A DNA stretch of 36,153 bases from Cymbomonas tetramitiformis (Eukaryota > Chlorophyta > Pyramimonadophyceae > Pyramimonadales > Pyramimonadaceae). The stretch covers positions 1-36,153 of the forward strand of contig LGRX02014006.1 in assembly GCA_001247695.2 (NCBI GenBank). The letters run 5' to 3'. Under the pieces are notes generated by a model. It made no database searches. It was given only the letters and a program-made list of their open reading frames with translations, and had not been told where the DNA came from. The translations under genes were made by a program, and so were the position numbers. Positions 27,132-36,153 of the stretch are shown here, piece after piece (positions within the stretch are counted from its first letter, which is position 1; every line of letters begins with the position of its first letter).

Positions 27132-30100
27132 ATGCTCAGCAGGTTACGCATGGCATCCATGAGTGGAGTCGTTGGCACTTCGACGATGGAGGTGGCGCAT
27201 CACTTTCTTAGTCGCGCAGGGCATACTGAACAAAACGATGAGCTCATCGAATTTCTTAGAGATGACCTGTGCAAGTGGCATACGATCGAACAGGCCTTCA
27301 CAAAACTTGAGGAAATGGTGGCTGAGTCACATAACAATCATCGCAGGAGCAAACTGCGGGACGTTTTGCCATCAATAGAAGGATTTCACACAACTCTCCC
27401 GCTCAGGGAAGCCTTTAAAGCTTATGACGCTACTTTCCTTCTTTCTCAAAGACGGCATGTGAAGCCGAGCTTTGCAGACATTCGACATATCATGAACATC
27501 GCCCAACTACATGCGTGCGCTAGTGAACTGCAGTTAGTCACGATGGATGGCGATGGGACAATATACACCCACAACCAAAACATCGCTTCTCAGGAGATCA
27601 TAGATAGTATCATATCTATGTTAAAGAAAGGGCTTTGTTTCGGACTTGTTACAGCAGCAGGCTATCCAGGTCACGCGTCATCCTGTCACCACACTTGCTA
27701 GATTCTGTGGGTTCAGCTTTGCTTGTCGGTATGGATTGACGTCCGACCTCTCATATGTTGCCTCTCGATATTTCACAGGAAAGGCTGAGAGGTATGAAGA
27801 ACGTTTGGAATTGTTGTTGGCCGCGATGTACAAAGAATTTGTGAGGTGACCTTCCCTTTACAGAGCCACCCTAAATCGCGAATTTTCTGCCGTGCTCCAG
27901 GTAAATTGATAGTAGCGCAAAATGCAAACCGTTGGCCAACTGCCAACTCGGGACCGTTTCTTCGGCACTTCGTGCTCATTCACGACGTACCGCGCCAGAC
28001 GCTCCCAACGCAAACAGGGCGCAGACACTTTTCTTCCACGACCTCCGCATCCTTGCCAGTCGTGCGTCACCTTAAGCCTTGCCATTAGCCGTTCAATGTC
28101 TCCTTCGCATGCAATGTCGTGGTACGTTGCTTTGAAATCAAGGTTTCGAGCTGCTGTGTAAGATGATCGAGCTGCAATATGGTGAACCGCTCCCGCGGAG
28201 AGCGAACACCGCCAGGTTCGGGCACCTAAGACGTCAAGCACCTTGTGAAAGCCTGATCCCAAGAAGCCCCACCAGCTTCTTGAGCTAAGATAAAAGCGAC
28301 TGTCGGCCAGAAATGAACGAGGCAAAGCCCAAAAGCCGCCAGGACCAGCGAGTCTCTGTGAAAGCCCGGTGTCATCGCCTGGTGATGTGGGTGTCATCGC
28401 CTGGTGATGTGGGTGTCATCTATTGATATATTGCACCTGGGCGTTTTACAGAAGTGAAAGCGTGGATCCTCCGAATCCAAGCAGCCAACCTGAATGGGAT
28501 CTCACAGGCCAAGGGCTTTCAAATATGATTCATACACGTTGTTCATCAGGACTATTATCGATGTGGGAGTCTGTATCAACCTAGTCCCGTGTAGCCCATC
28601 CGACGTGGCCTGTCAGTGCTCCTCTGCTGCGGAGTACTGGGATCACGACTCCTCTCGTTCGATTGGAGACCCATCTTCAGGAGGCCTCTTGCAGTAAGGC
28701 TGCTGCAGTAAGGCGGTTGCAGTAAGGCTGTTTCCCATGTTCTGCCTGGGTGGCAGGCCGGATGGTACATGCGACGACGTATTACAGCGCTTCTTTGTGC
28801 TCGGGGGTGAATGCAACTACTTCCTGCGTCCCTACGTGGAAGCGAGAAAAGAAGCCCCGGGGCGTTTACGCCTGGCGTTCGTCCCGGACGCGGATTGGAA
28901 GACAGATGTGCTGAAGGAGTGGGACGGGGATGACATCACTGCCATGTTGGATAAGACTTCCAAAGCGCTGGCGGAGGCCACTCAGCGCCTGCAGCTTCCC
29001 GTGGATACCATCAGGTTGGATTATTCCCGTGGATACCATCAGTTTAGAATATTCCCGTGGATAACATGAGGTTGGAATATTCCCGTGGATACCTTTAGGT
29101 TGGAATATTCCCGTGGATACCATCAGATTGGAGTAGACATTGACCGCCCGTGTTCCCGAGGGTTCCCAAAACTTCGCTCCGAGCAGATGGTTGTTAGGCT
29201 GCGAGCAGATGGTTGTTAGGCTGCGACTGCTTCGATAACGGCATGCCTTGGTAGCTCACAGGGGCCTGCTGGGGCCTTGGTAGCTCACAGGGGCCTGCTG
29301 GGGCCTTGGTAGCTCACAGGGGCCTGCTGGGGCCTTGGTAGCTCACAGGGGCCTGCTGGGGACACAACACGAATGATCCACTGCGAAGCTGTTATATAGC
29401 TCGACTATGCCTGTGCCTCATAACACGCGTTGCCTCGTACCCGCAGGAATGCCTCACATATGTGCTGCCCGGGTGAGGCTGCAGGGAATCAAGTTTGTGA
29501 GACTGTCTTGAGGTGCATCTCGGGCACTTAGGTATTTACACATGATGGGTGTGGGTTGCGGACAGAAAGGAACGGGCAATTGGGATCATTCCCCGCGAGC
29601 CGACCACTGTGGAGGTCCTGGAGGAGGTGGTGTTGAGTGTGCACTACGAGCTAAATGACTCGTCCATCCCGTTTACTGCATTTAATTCGAAGGATGATGT
29701 CTGGCTGGACATCGGGTCCAAGGGCCATGGCATTCAGTGCATGCGCAAGCTCTTCGGGATTGCGTCGGCATCCCAGGTATGAGGCTATCCGGATGCGCAT
29801 CCACCAGCACTGCAACCCATGGAAATCTCGGACCGCACAAAGAAGTTTTCCCTGGTCTGCATGACCCTTTCCATTGTAGTTCTTCCGCTGCGTGGTAATG
29901 CTCTTTACACCGGTTCGCCACTTTGCCCAGCACACAACGTGATTTTTCAGACTATCCCTCAGCATATTGCCCAACCTTTCCTCTCTAGCTCTTGGCCCCA
30001 TACTCACTCGGTAGTGGCTTGGCTTCTCATCTTGTGCACTTCATTCCAGTTTTTTTTTTCCTCACCAATCAGTTTGGCAAATCAGTTCAAATTCACACTA

Positions 30101-30581
30101 TGTCGTATACTTTTGTTTTTAATCCTTGGCACTGGTCATATGAATGAACATAAAGCTACTTCTGCTGTGTGCTAAGATATCTCTACTCGGTGCTAAGGGT
30201 AACTAGCTATTGCTATTTAGAATTGCCGCTTCAATCAGCAACTCTGCTCTGGCTTCTTAGCTGTGCAAGTGTGGTGTAAAGTAGGTCGTCGACTCATCTG
30301 AAATTGCAGAACACTTTCAATTGATGAAATGCGCACTCTCATGTGTCTGTGTACAGCAACGTTCTGAGTGTGAACTGGGCAAACATATGAAACCATGTCC
30401 AAATTTAACTGATGGAGTGTATTTGATTCAGGCCCTGCACATTGGAGATGAATTATACAAGACTGGCAATGATCGTACTGCACGAACTAATGCATGCACA
30501 GTGTGGGTGGGAAATGAACGAGAGACGCCATTTTACCTTCGCCTTCTACACGAACTTCATAATCCCGATAAAATAGGTTAA
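27132..30581 (+). CDS. ISN1: IMP-specific 5'-nucleotidase 1 (ISN1)
   Basis: The exons are 27132-27669, 27779-27840, 28788-29014, 29566-29776 and 30432-30581. All introns are GT-AG, phases agree at every junction, and the product is 395 residues, near the family's usual 400-450. ISN1 is a HAD-like cytosolic enzyme that hydrolyses IMP to inosine and phosphate. Family hallmarks run in order: KPSFADIRHIMNIAQLH, the nucleophile motif MDGDGTIY (residues 138-145), VTAAGYPGKAERYEERL (spanning the first intron), FFVLGGECNYFLR, IRKERAIGIIPREP (spanning the third intron), AFNSKDDVWLDIGSKG, and ALHIGDELYKTGNDRTA in the last exon. Every splice junction falls inside a conserved block, which supports the model strongly. 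An upstream exon cannot be excluded, since the extreme N-terminus is variable. Introns 2-4 are long (947, 551 and 655 bp) and carry tandem repeats. Confidence 0.93.
27858..28397 (-). CDS. Antisense open frame inside ISN1 intron 2 (uncertain)
   Basis: An uninterrupted 179-codon frame lies on the opposite strand within the intron. The part with YHDIACEGDIERLMARLK and RWERLARYVVNEHEVPKKR reads like a real protein, but I recognise no domain. At its end the minus strand carries GCGATTTAGGGTGGCT, also found next to the palindromes at 15.75 kb, which hints that repeat-derived DNA is inserted here. It could be a remnant of a mobile element or a chance frame. Confidence 0.25.
   Translation of the reverse strand: MTPTSPGDDTGLSQRLAGPGGFWALPRSFLADSRFYLSSRSWWGFLGSGFHKVLDVLGARTWRCSLSAGAVHHIAARSSYTAARNLDFKATYHDIACEGDIERLMARLKVTHDWQGCGGRGRKVSAPCLRWERLARYVVNEHEVPKKRSRVGSWPTVCILRYYQFTWSTAENSRFRVAL
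28370..28730. repeat. Short tandem repeats in ISN1 intron 2
   Basis: GTGTCATCGCCTGGTGATGT, period 23 bp, is repeated about 2.5 times at 28369-28420. TTGCAGTAAGGC-type 12-14-bp units occur three times at about 28690-28728. Confidence 0.8.
28998..29137. repeat. 28-bp minisatellite overlapping the ISN1 intron 3 donor site
   Basis: CCCGTGGATA(C/A)CAT(C/G)AG followed by GTTGGA(A/T)TATT repeats with an exact period of 28 bp: CCC begins at 28998, 29026, 29054, 29082 and 29110. The first copy is the end of exon 3 plus the GTTGGA donor at 29015, so the array has grown from the 5' splice site. Confidence 0.93.
29179..29360. repeat. Two further tandem repeats in ISN1 intron 3
   Basis: GAGCAGATGGTTGTTAGGCT, with a period of about 23 bp, occurs twice at 29179-29224. 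GCCTTGGTAGCTCACAGGGG, period 29 bp, occurs four times at 29245-29360 and is nearly identical between copies. Confidence 0.9.
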
Positions 30582-30768
30582 CTTGAGTAGCATGATTCTT
30601 GAGTATTCTTAATCAGGAGTACTGGAGGTATGCATTTCAAGCTTCTTTACAACCTTGCTTGGTGCAGAGCATGTGGATACTCAATTGAGAATATGTATAA
30701 ATTGTCATTTCATGGTGCAGGCTATGTGTGCAAGCGTGCAATAAGGGTTGTGTATGTTTGAACGGTAG

Positions 30769-30846
30769 TCTGATGGTCGTGAAGCGTATAAGGCATTTGT
30801 ACAGCAGCAAGGCCTGGATAGAGGTGATCGACTACGTGCTTCGTCA
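30769..30846 (+). other. Orphan exon-like segment (uncertain)
   Basis: After a TTGAACGGTAG acceptor-like sequence, 26 in-phase codons read SDGREAYKAFVQQQGLDRGD and end at a good GTAAGA donor. I find no convincing partner exons. It lies just after ISN1. From 30850 to 33000 no other gene is supported; the stretch is AT-rich with CA/TG runs near 31123-31165. Confidence 0.2.
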
Positions 30847-33002
30847 GTAAGAGCATATGCTCCCCTTGCACAGGGATTTGATATGTGACATGATCTCTGA
30901 TAAGGTTTTGAAAAGCCTAGCTTCTTCATCGTGCTAAGGGATCATCACGAAATAACTGGGTCATAATAATAGATGATTGTTATATTATGCGACAAAGTCT
31001 CCAAGTAAATCTATTCAGCTGCCCTAGGTGATGTTGAATGATGTAATGCAAGGGTAAATATTGGCATTAATAAAAACACGTCGATTTCTTTAATAACACA
31101 AAATCATCACCTACCGATTGATATGTATGCACGTACACACGTATGTATGCGCGCACACACACACAACGCTCAGGGCATGTCGAAATGGTACCATCACCAA
31201 TTGTGGAATCGCCACGCGAAAAACAGCACATTTACATTTCATATGATTTCTCGGCCGTCCGTGGGCCATTTCGTGTCAAATTTCACCAAGCATTGGCCCC
31301 GCAATGAACCTGTCAGGGAGCTTTGAATTCCATTTTGTTTTAACCTAACCGGGTATCACATACTGCATGCATATCCTTAGATGAATGCGATCATAACCGC
31401 GGGCGGAGTAATGGATGTGGTATATAGTGCGAAAAGCTTCGAATTCTCGGAACTCGGATTGGTATGCTCCCCTTGAGGAGGGAAGGGGGGATGGGAGCCC
31501 CCCGCTCCCCTTCCCTGATTCAAGTTTTAGGGCCGCCTTAGGGAGAGGATGCCTCCCCCCACCCCACCCGTCGCACTCCATGTTGTGCGAGTCACGTAGG
31601 AAGGGAATGCCATTGGTACACGCTTAAGCCAATTATGTCATTGTTGACATTTGAACTAGAACCTACGTTATGTGTAGATATCAAATTGACCATGTGAAAA
31701 ATGTAACCGGTTTGAACTCAATAGCATATTAGAGTCCATTTCGGCTTTAAACCCGACAAGGGTTTTGGTTAGATCATCATGGCATACACCCGGACCTCGT
31801 TCCATGAAGTAATCTGAAAGTTCCCTTAGGGCTCCGGTCTCTATGAGTATGTGGGTTGTATATTTTTGCGGCTGCGGGTAAGTCAACGCTAAATGCATCT
31901 TAGAATATCTATATGTACCTTACATGCTTACAAACGTTCCTGCCTATTACATCCTCCGTCGGTACGTATATGGGCTTATGAAAATGGAATTGAATATAGA
32001 AATAGTAATATAATGTTCCGATGGATGGCTAAGAACCGAGATAAGTCTGGTGCACGAATATGCGTGATCAGCACATGTACTATACCTATACGGGCTGGAT
32101 ATACAGCTACAATACCATTGTTCCTTAAAGAAATATCTATCAACAGCCGCTTCATTAAATAGTTCCTGTGTTTAATTTAGAATCCAAGGTATCCAACGCA
32201 AAAGTTACCCCCTAACCCGACATATCCTGCAAGTCAACCTCTTCACACTCATATTCTCCATTCACTGCTTTTGACCTTTTCATGCAAATATCGAAAATCC
32301 GACAGTTGAGGTAATACTGTTGCTTCCTTAACTTATTTCACCACTCACACAAAATTAGTGCGAAAGCGGACTGCATACAGGAGCAACTTAATCACGGAGA
32401 CGTTCGCCCGAATCATATGTACAAGTCCTCGGCCTGTTATTCTTTCGAATTCCAAAGGAAATGGTATTCACATTATAAAGTTCCTATTTCCCGTGCAAAG
32501 ATAATATGTCATTCAAGTGATACGAGCGCAAGGACAGTTAGTGTCACCGCTAGTTGGCCTGCATGTCATGCTTGAGCGTTCCGGTGATGCTGGTAATAGT
32601 TGCTAGTACCCTTCCCTACAAATAAGCCTCTCCTTCAGCAAATATCAAGCGTGAGAAGAATACAAATCGTAAGTTTGTTTGCTCTCTGCGTCCTGGCAGC
32701 GTGAAATTTGCAACACACCCTGGCGAGGACAATCTTTTGACGGTCAAGCTGGCCATCATGAGGAAAGTCATCCTTGTGAATATTGTATTCATCAGACGGA
32801 GAAGGCGTGAGCCTTGTGTTACGTGACAGCACCTAAGAACAAAATCTATGGCGGCATATTCTTGTTGTGCAGTTCTCCACTTCCAAAGCGTCACAATTGC
32901 CTACATATATTTGATTTTGAGCTGAGCGCCTTTTCAGCAAGAAAGAGAATTCCAGTCACGTAACTCTCAGCCACTTGCTGCCGCCCAAAGCATAGGTGAC
33001 GC

Positions 33003-33966
33003 CTATTCATCAGGAAGCAACTCTAAAGAGAAATTGCAATCTGCCTCACCGATAGGCTGCTCTGGTTCATCGTGCCTGAGATTTGGAACAAATATCGAAG
33101 CGCTTCCCATTGGCATACCTGCAAAGGTTTTAGTAGCGAGTGATAGAAGTGTCAACAGACGGTGCGTATCTCTGGCAAACACTCAAACCGCACATCAGGT
33201 TTTGAGCAGCTTTTGTTGACACTGCTTCCGAAAAGAAACAAATGGGCACAACTTGCCTGATTCAAGGAAATCAAGGCTACTGCAAGGCGGAACCGTGAGG
33301 AATTCATGGTGGTCGAAGTTTTCCAGGTGTTCCAAGTTTTCCTGAAAAAAAACGAACAACGCACATATGTCAACAAGAATGCAGAATGAAAGCTACGATC
33401 TCAGATCACATATCGAGTGAAAACGCACACATTCTTACAGTGTGTTTTTTCCTGCCCAGTGGTCGTGGAAGTGGGGCGCGGAAGTTGGACAGCTTTTCAA
33501 CCCTTTCACGAATTTCACTCTGTTCCCGCACTGCGGTCTCTTCATCGAGCTCGCGCGCTGACTTTCCAGCCATATTTTCAATTCCTTCTGCCGCATACTT
33601 TTTTGCCAGGTCCCAATTTTCGTCAGATATGTTTTGAAGTGTGACGCTAGACCCGAACGTTGAGGGAGGTCCTTTCTGGGATGCCTTTTGATTCGGCATA
33701 TTCGAGCTCAAGGAACAAGCTTTCTTCACAGAAGACGAATCATCCCCCTCAATGATTTTACCATCTTCGCCGTTAGTATCCTTCGCCGCTTTGTTTGTGA
33801 TATTGGACAGAGCCTTGCGTATCTTTTGTCCGCTGGCCCCAAGTTTAGTGCCATTGGATTTCACAGAGCTGAGAGGTGTCCCGAACATTCGCTTGTTTTC
33901 ACCTCCCCGAGGCTTGAACGTCGAACTAGGAGCCGCATTTTCATCCTGGATCTGTAGTACATCCAT
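33003..33966 (-). CDS. Destruction-box protein, possibly securin-type APC/C substrate
   Basis: The exons on the minus strand are 33966-33439, 33341-33257 and 33118-33003, giving 242 residues with matching phases. Intron 1 is GT-AG (GTAAGA). Intron 2 appears to be GC-AG with the strong AG|GCAAGT donor. The N-terminal half is basic and Ser/Lys-rich and contains RKALSNITN, a consensus destruction box (R-x-x-L-x-x-x-x-N), and GENKR, which resembles a KEN box in scrambled order. The C-terminal half turns acidic, with DHHEFLTVPPCSSLDFLES and a last exon holding HDEPEQPIGEADCNFSLELL. A basic D-box N-terminus and an acidic C-terminus are the layout of securins and related APC/C substrates, which restrain separase until anaphase. 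Such proteins diverge quickly, so the name is an inference. The gene is divergent from urate oxidase. Confidence 0.6.
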
Positions 33967-34411
33967 CTTCGTATGTTTCTGCTGCCGCTAGCTATTTTCC
34001 CGTTTGGGGCTTGTGGCTCGTTATGTCATTGCTTCAGATACACGTTGCGTCAGGGAACATCCTTTGAGTCCACAGCTCCCGATAGGTAATACCCCGTACA
34101 ATTATGATGAATGATATGCCCCTGTCGTTCAACTTTGTGAAAACTTACAACATGAATATTTCGTGGTGTGGTTCTTTTCGAATTCACGGAACAACGGCCG
34201 GAAACTGAGAGAGCGACAGATCATGAGTGACATAAGATGACATGACAGTCTGAGTGTTCTGCATCTGCACCTTGCCTTTCGCTTGTCCTTGTGTTGTCCT
34301 TCGGATTCTCCATGTATGTGCTAGCAGGGGGAACTTTTAGGATAGGGACTGCCCTTGACCCTGTATGGTAGCCGGGGGCGAATTGGCTCCCCGGGGTAAA
34401 TTGATTTAAGT

Positions 34412-34730
34412 CATCGTCATTGTCATTGTCATTGTCATTGTCATCGTCATCGTCATCGTCATCGTCATTGTCATTATCATTGTCATTGTCATTATCATTG
34501 TCATAAGATAATGAGTCATTGGTATTGGCATTGGCATTGGCATTGGCATGGCATGGCAATGGCATGGCAATGGCATTGGCATTGTCATTGTCATTGGCAT
34601 TGTCATTGTCATTGTCATTGTCATTGTCATTGTCATTGTCATTGTCATTGGCATTGTCATTGTCATCGTCATTGTCATCGTCATTGTCATTGTCATCGTC
34701 ATCGTCATTGTCATTGCCATTGCCATTATA
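34412..34730. repeat. Hexanucleotide (GTCATT/GTCATC/GGCATT)n microsatellite
   Basis: About fifty units of the hexamer with C/T and T/G variants fill this stretch, broken by a short TAAGATAATGAG insert at about 34503. It continues as TGTCA pentamers to about 34757. Long frames in all phases (poly His/Cys/Trp, Asp/Asn, Met/Thr) are products of the repeat. Confidence 0.97.
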
Positions 34731-34899
34731 ATGTCATGTCATGTCATGTCATGTCATAGTAAATGAGTAAACAAAAAAAAGGTCGCAAAGATGCAAACCC
34801 ATCTGATCTCGCGCTTCCTCAACAACATCAAACCCTGCGCTGGAAGAGATCACGACTGGCCGTTGAAAAGCGCTGGCAAGGTTGTCAAACGAATTAGGT

Positions 34900-36153
34900 A
34901 TGGACGTTCCGGTGAGCTTGGAACACCAGGTGCATGGGAAAGAGCGGGTTCGCGTAGCCCGGGTGTGGCGAGAGGGTACGGTGCACCACTTCGTCGAGTG
35001 GATGGTCGGAGTAGTCTTGGAAAGCGACATGGAACACGCTTATCTCAACGGTGACAATACTGGAATGACAGCCACCGACACGATGAAGAATACCGTATGT
35101 CTCCTTTCGCAGTTTTCGATCTCCGTTCTCGTACGCACCCACATATACTGACACAACAATTGCTCTTCTTCGGATACAGTGCTACATCGTGGCGAAAAGA
35201 ATGGAGCAAAGGTGTTCGCCGGAAGAATATGCAATCGCACTTGCAACCCATCTTGTCACAACGTATCCAAAGGTTGCAACTCTTCTTCGGTTTGTCACTT
35301 GCAGCTTTTTGAATCGTCGCCATTGAAGTACGGCTCCGGGCTTGCAGTGACAGTTACCTGGCTCTTGCTCCAGGTCACAGGCACCAAGATTACTGTGCAG
35401 CAGTCCCCGTGGGAACGAGTCTGCGTGCAGGGCGAAGCTCACTGTCACGGTACCGCCTGAGTCTACAACTCTCGCTTTCAGTGATCCAGCATCACCTACT
35501 CGAAGTGCTTCCCGCACGTTCGCGGCGTGGGCCCGTCACGAATAAAGTTGGAAAGTCACTGTGCCAGGTTTCGCGCAAAGTGGCTCGGAAACCCGAGTCG
35601 CCGAGGTATACTTGGCGGATGGACGAAAGCCAGTGGTATGTTCCGGATTCTCCGGACACAAGGTGCTGAAGACCACCCAGGTGAACGCCGAGCAGACTTT
35701 TACTCCTGAGATAACCGGAGGGAACAAGTGGCATACGGAACTGTGCGAGTAGTCTTGGAAGAGCTCCAAGGGCGCATGAAGCGAATTCGAACGGAATCCG
35801 TGTTTCCTGATTGACTCAGAAAACAAGACCCAGCTGGGACCTGCGCTGGTCAAGTTTCAAAAAACTGACTTGGAGAGCGTTGGCTGGTGGTGGTGGTACG
35901 GCGACGCAGTCCGGTTACGAGGGCTACATACATGATCAGTACACCTCCCTGCCCGATACCCGCGAGCGAATGGTTGCGACTTCGGTGGACGCCAAATGGA
36001 GGTCCGGGAGGCAACCTCCTCGCGCACGCCCTCCCGATGTTTCGTGTTTCAGCCCCGAACAGGAGCGCGGACGAGTTCCCTCTCTGCATGCTCCACCGAC
36101 CAGTGAACTTGTGGACCCTAAATCCACATGTAGACGCTCAAGGCCTTGCTTGC
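34900..36153 (+). CDS. Urate oxidase (uricase), 3' end beyond the window
   Basis: The exons are 34900-35094, 35180-35272, 35374-35449, 35568-35680 and 35910-36001, with phases agreeing; later exons lie beyond or near the edge. Urate oxidase converts urate to 5-hydroxyisourate, usually in peroxisomes. HGKERVRVARVWREG holds the conserved Lys of the catalytic pair. NGDNTGMTATDTMKNT holds the catalytic Thr. EEYAIALATHLVTTYPK, QQSPWERV, SGFSGHKVLKTTQ joined to SGYEGYIHDQYTSLPDTRER, and MVATSVDAKW follow in family order. About 189 of roughly 300 residues are present. The ATG at 34900 fits the usual short N-terminus. The donor after exon 2 (GTTGCA) is weak, but the protein match across it is good. 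Introns are 85-230 bp. Confidence 0.92.

Noticed and set aside
32616..32894. Minus-strand frame of 92 codons after the D-box gene
   Set aside because: It lies where the 3' UTR of that gene is expected, and two frames compete with no clear domain.
34221..34766. Frames encoding poly-Asp/Asn, Met/Thr or His/Trp/Cys
   Set aside because: They are translations of the hexanucleotide microsatellite in different phases.

Overview
This is a eukaryotic nuclear window. It has spliced genes with mostly GT-AG introns (one GC-AG candidate), polyadenylation-type signals, large minisatellites, several classes of dispersed palindromes and degraded transposable elements. I saw no bacterial operons, rRNA or tRNA. 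Dense repeats, intron-bearing metabolic genes, an IMP-specific 5'-nucleotidase and urate oxidase fit a repeat-rich alga or other protist, but I cannot name the species.

Layout. 1-3.9 kb: a divergent protein-kinase gene (1945-3111) between blocks of one repeat family, tandem ~437-bp units on the left and shorter related units on the right. 4.0-8.8 kb: a degraded DNA transposon with an acidic accessory ORF, then transposase segments resembling the CACTA/Plavaka/KDZ group. 8.8-9.5 kb: an AT-rich stretch with regularly spaced CCAAT motifs. 9.5-13.5 kb: the most unusual gene, with about eight exons, a ParB-like DGQHR domain at the N-terminus and an amino-DNA-methyltransferase fold (motif IV before motif I) at the C-terminus. 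13.6-17.1 kb: four minus-strand genes: an F-box-like protein, a CxxC protein with an internal TGA, and two more small Cys-containing proteins. The whole 9.5-17.3 kb block is studded with a 22-bp perfect palindrome (TGACAATCGTA plus its reverse complement), in introns, between genes and about 100 bp upstream of gene starts. I saw no copies outside this block.

17.4-20.8 kb: a frameshifted gag-like ORF on the minus strand, a ~70-bp GC-rich minisatellite and a small RING-CH protein. 20.8-26.9 kb holds little convincing coding sequence: minisatellites, a ~1.8-kb stretch bounded by inverted repeats, and clustered hairpins. 27.1-30.6 kb: an intact five-exon IMP-specific 5'-nucleotidase (ISN1) reconstructed across four introns, one of which carries a minisatellite grown from its own 5' splice site. 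33.0-34.0 kb (minus): a three-exon destruction-box protein, possibly a securin-type APC/C substrate. 34.9 kb to the window end (plus): urate oxidase, divergent from it across a TCATTG-type microsatellite, running off the edge.

How the genes fit together. ISN1 (IMP to inosine) and urate oxidase (urate to 5-hydroxyisourate) both serve purine breakdown and lie about 4.3 kb apart. The 9.5-17.3 kb palindrome block looks like one accessory unit: a phage- or bacterium-type DNA-modification protein that has gained introns, an F-box protein and small Cys-rich proteins, tied together by a shared palindromic site. That unit is the best candidate for an undescribed system.
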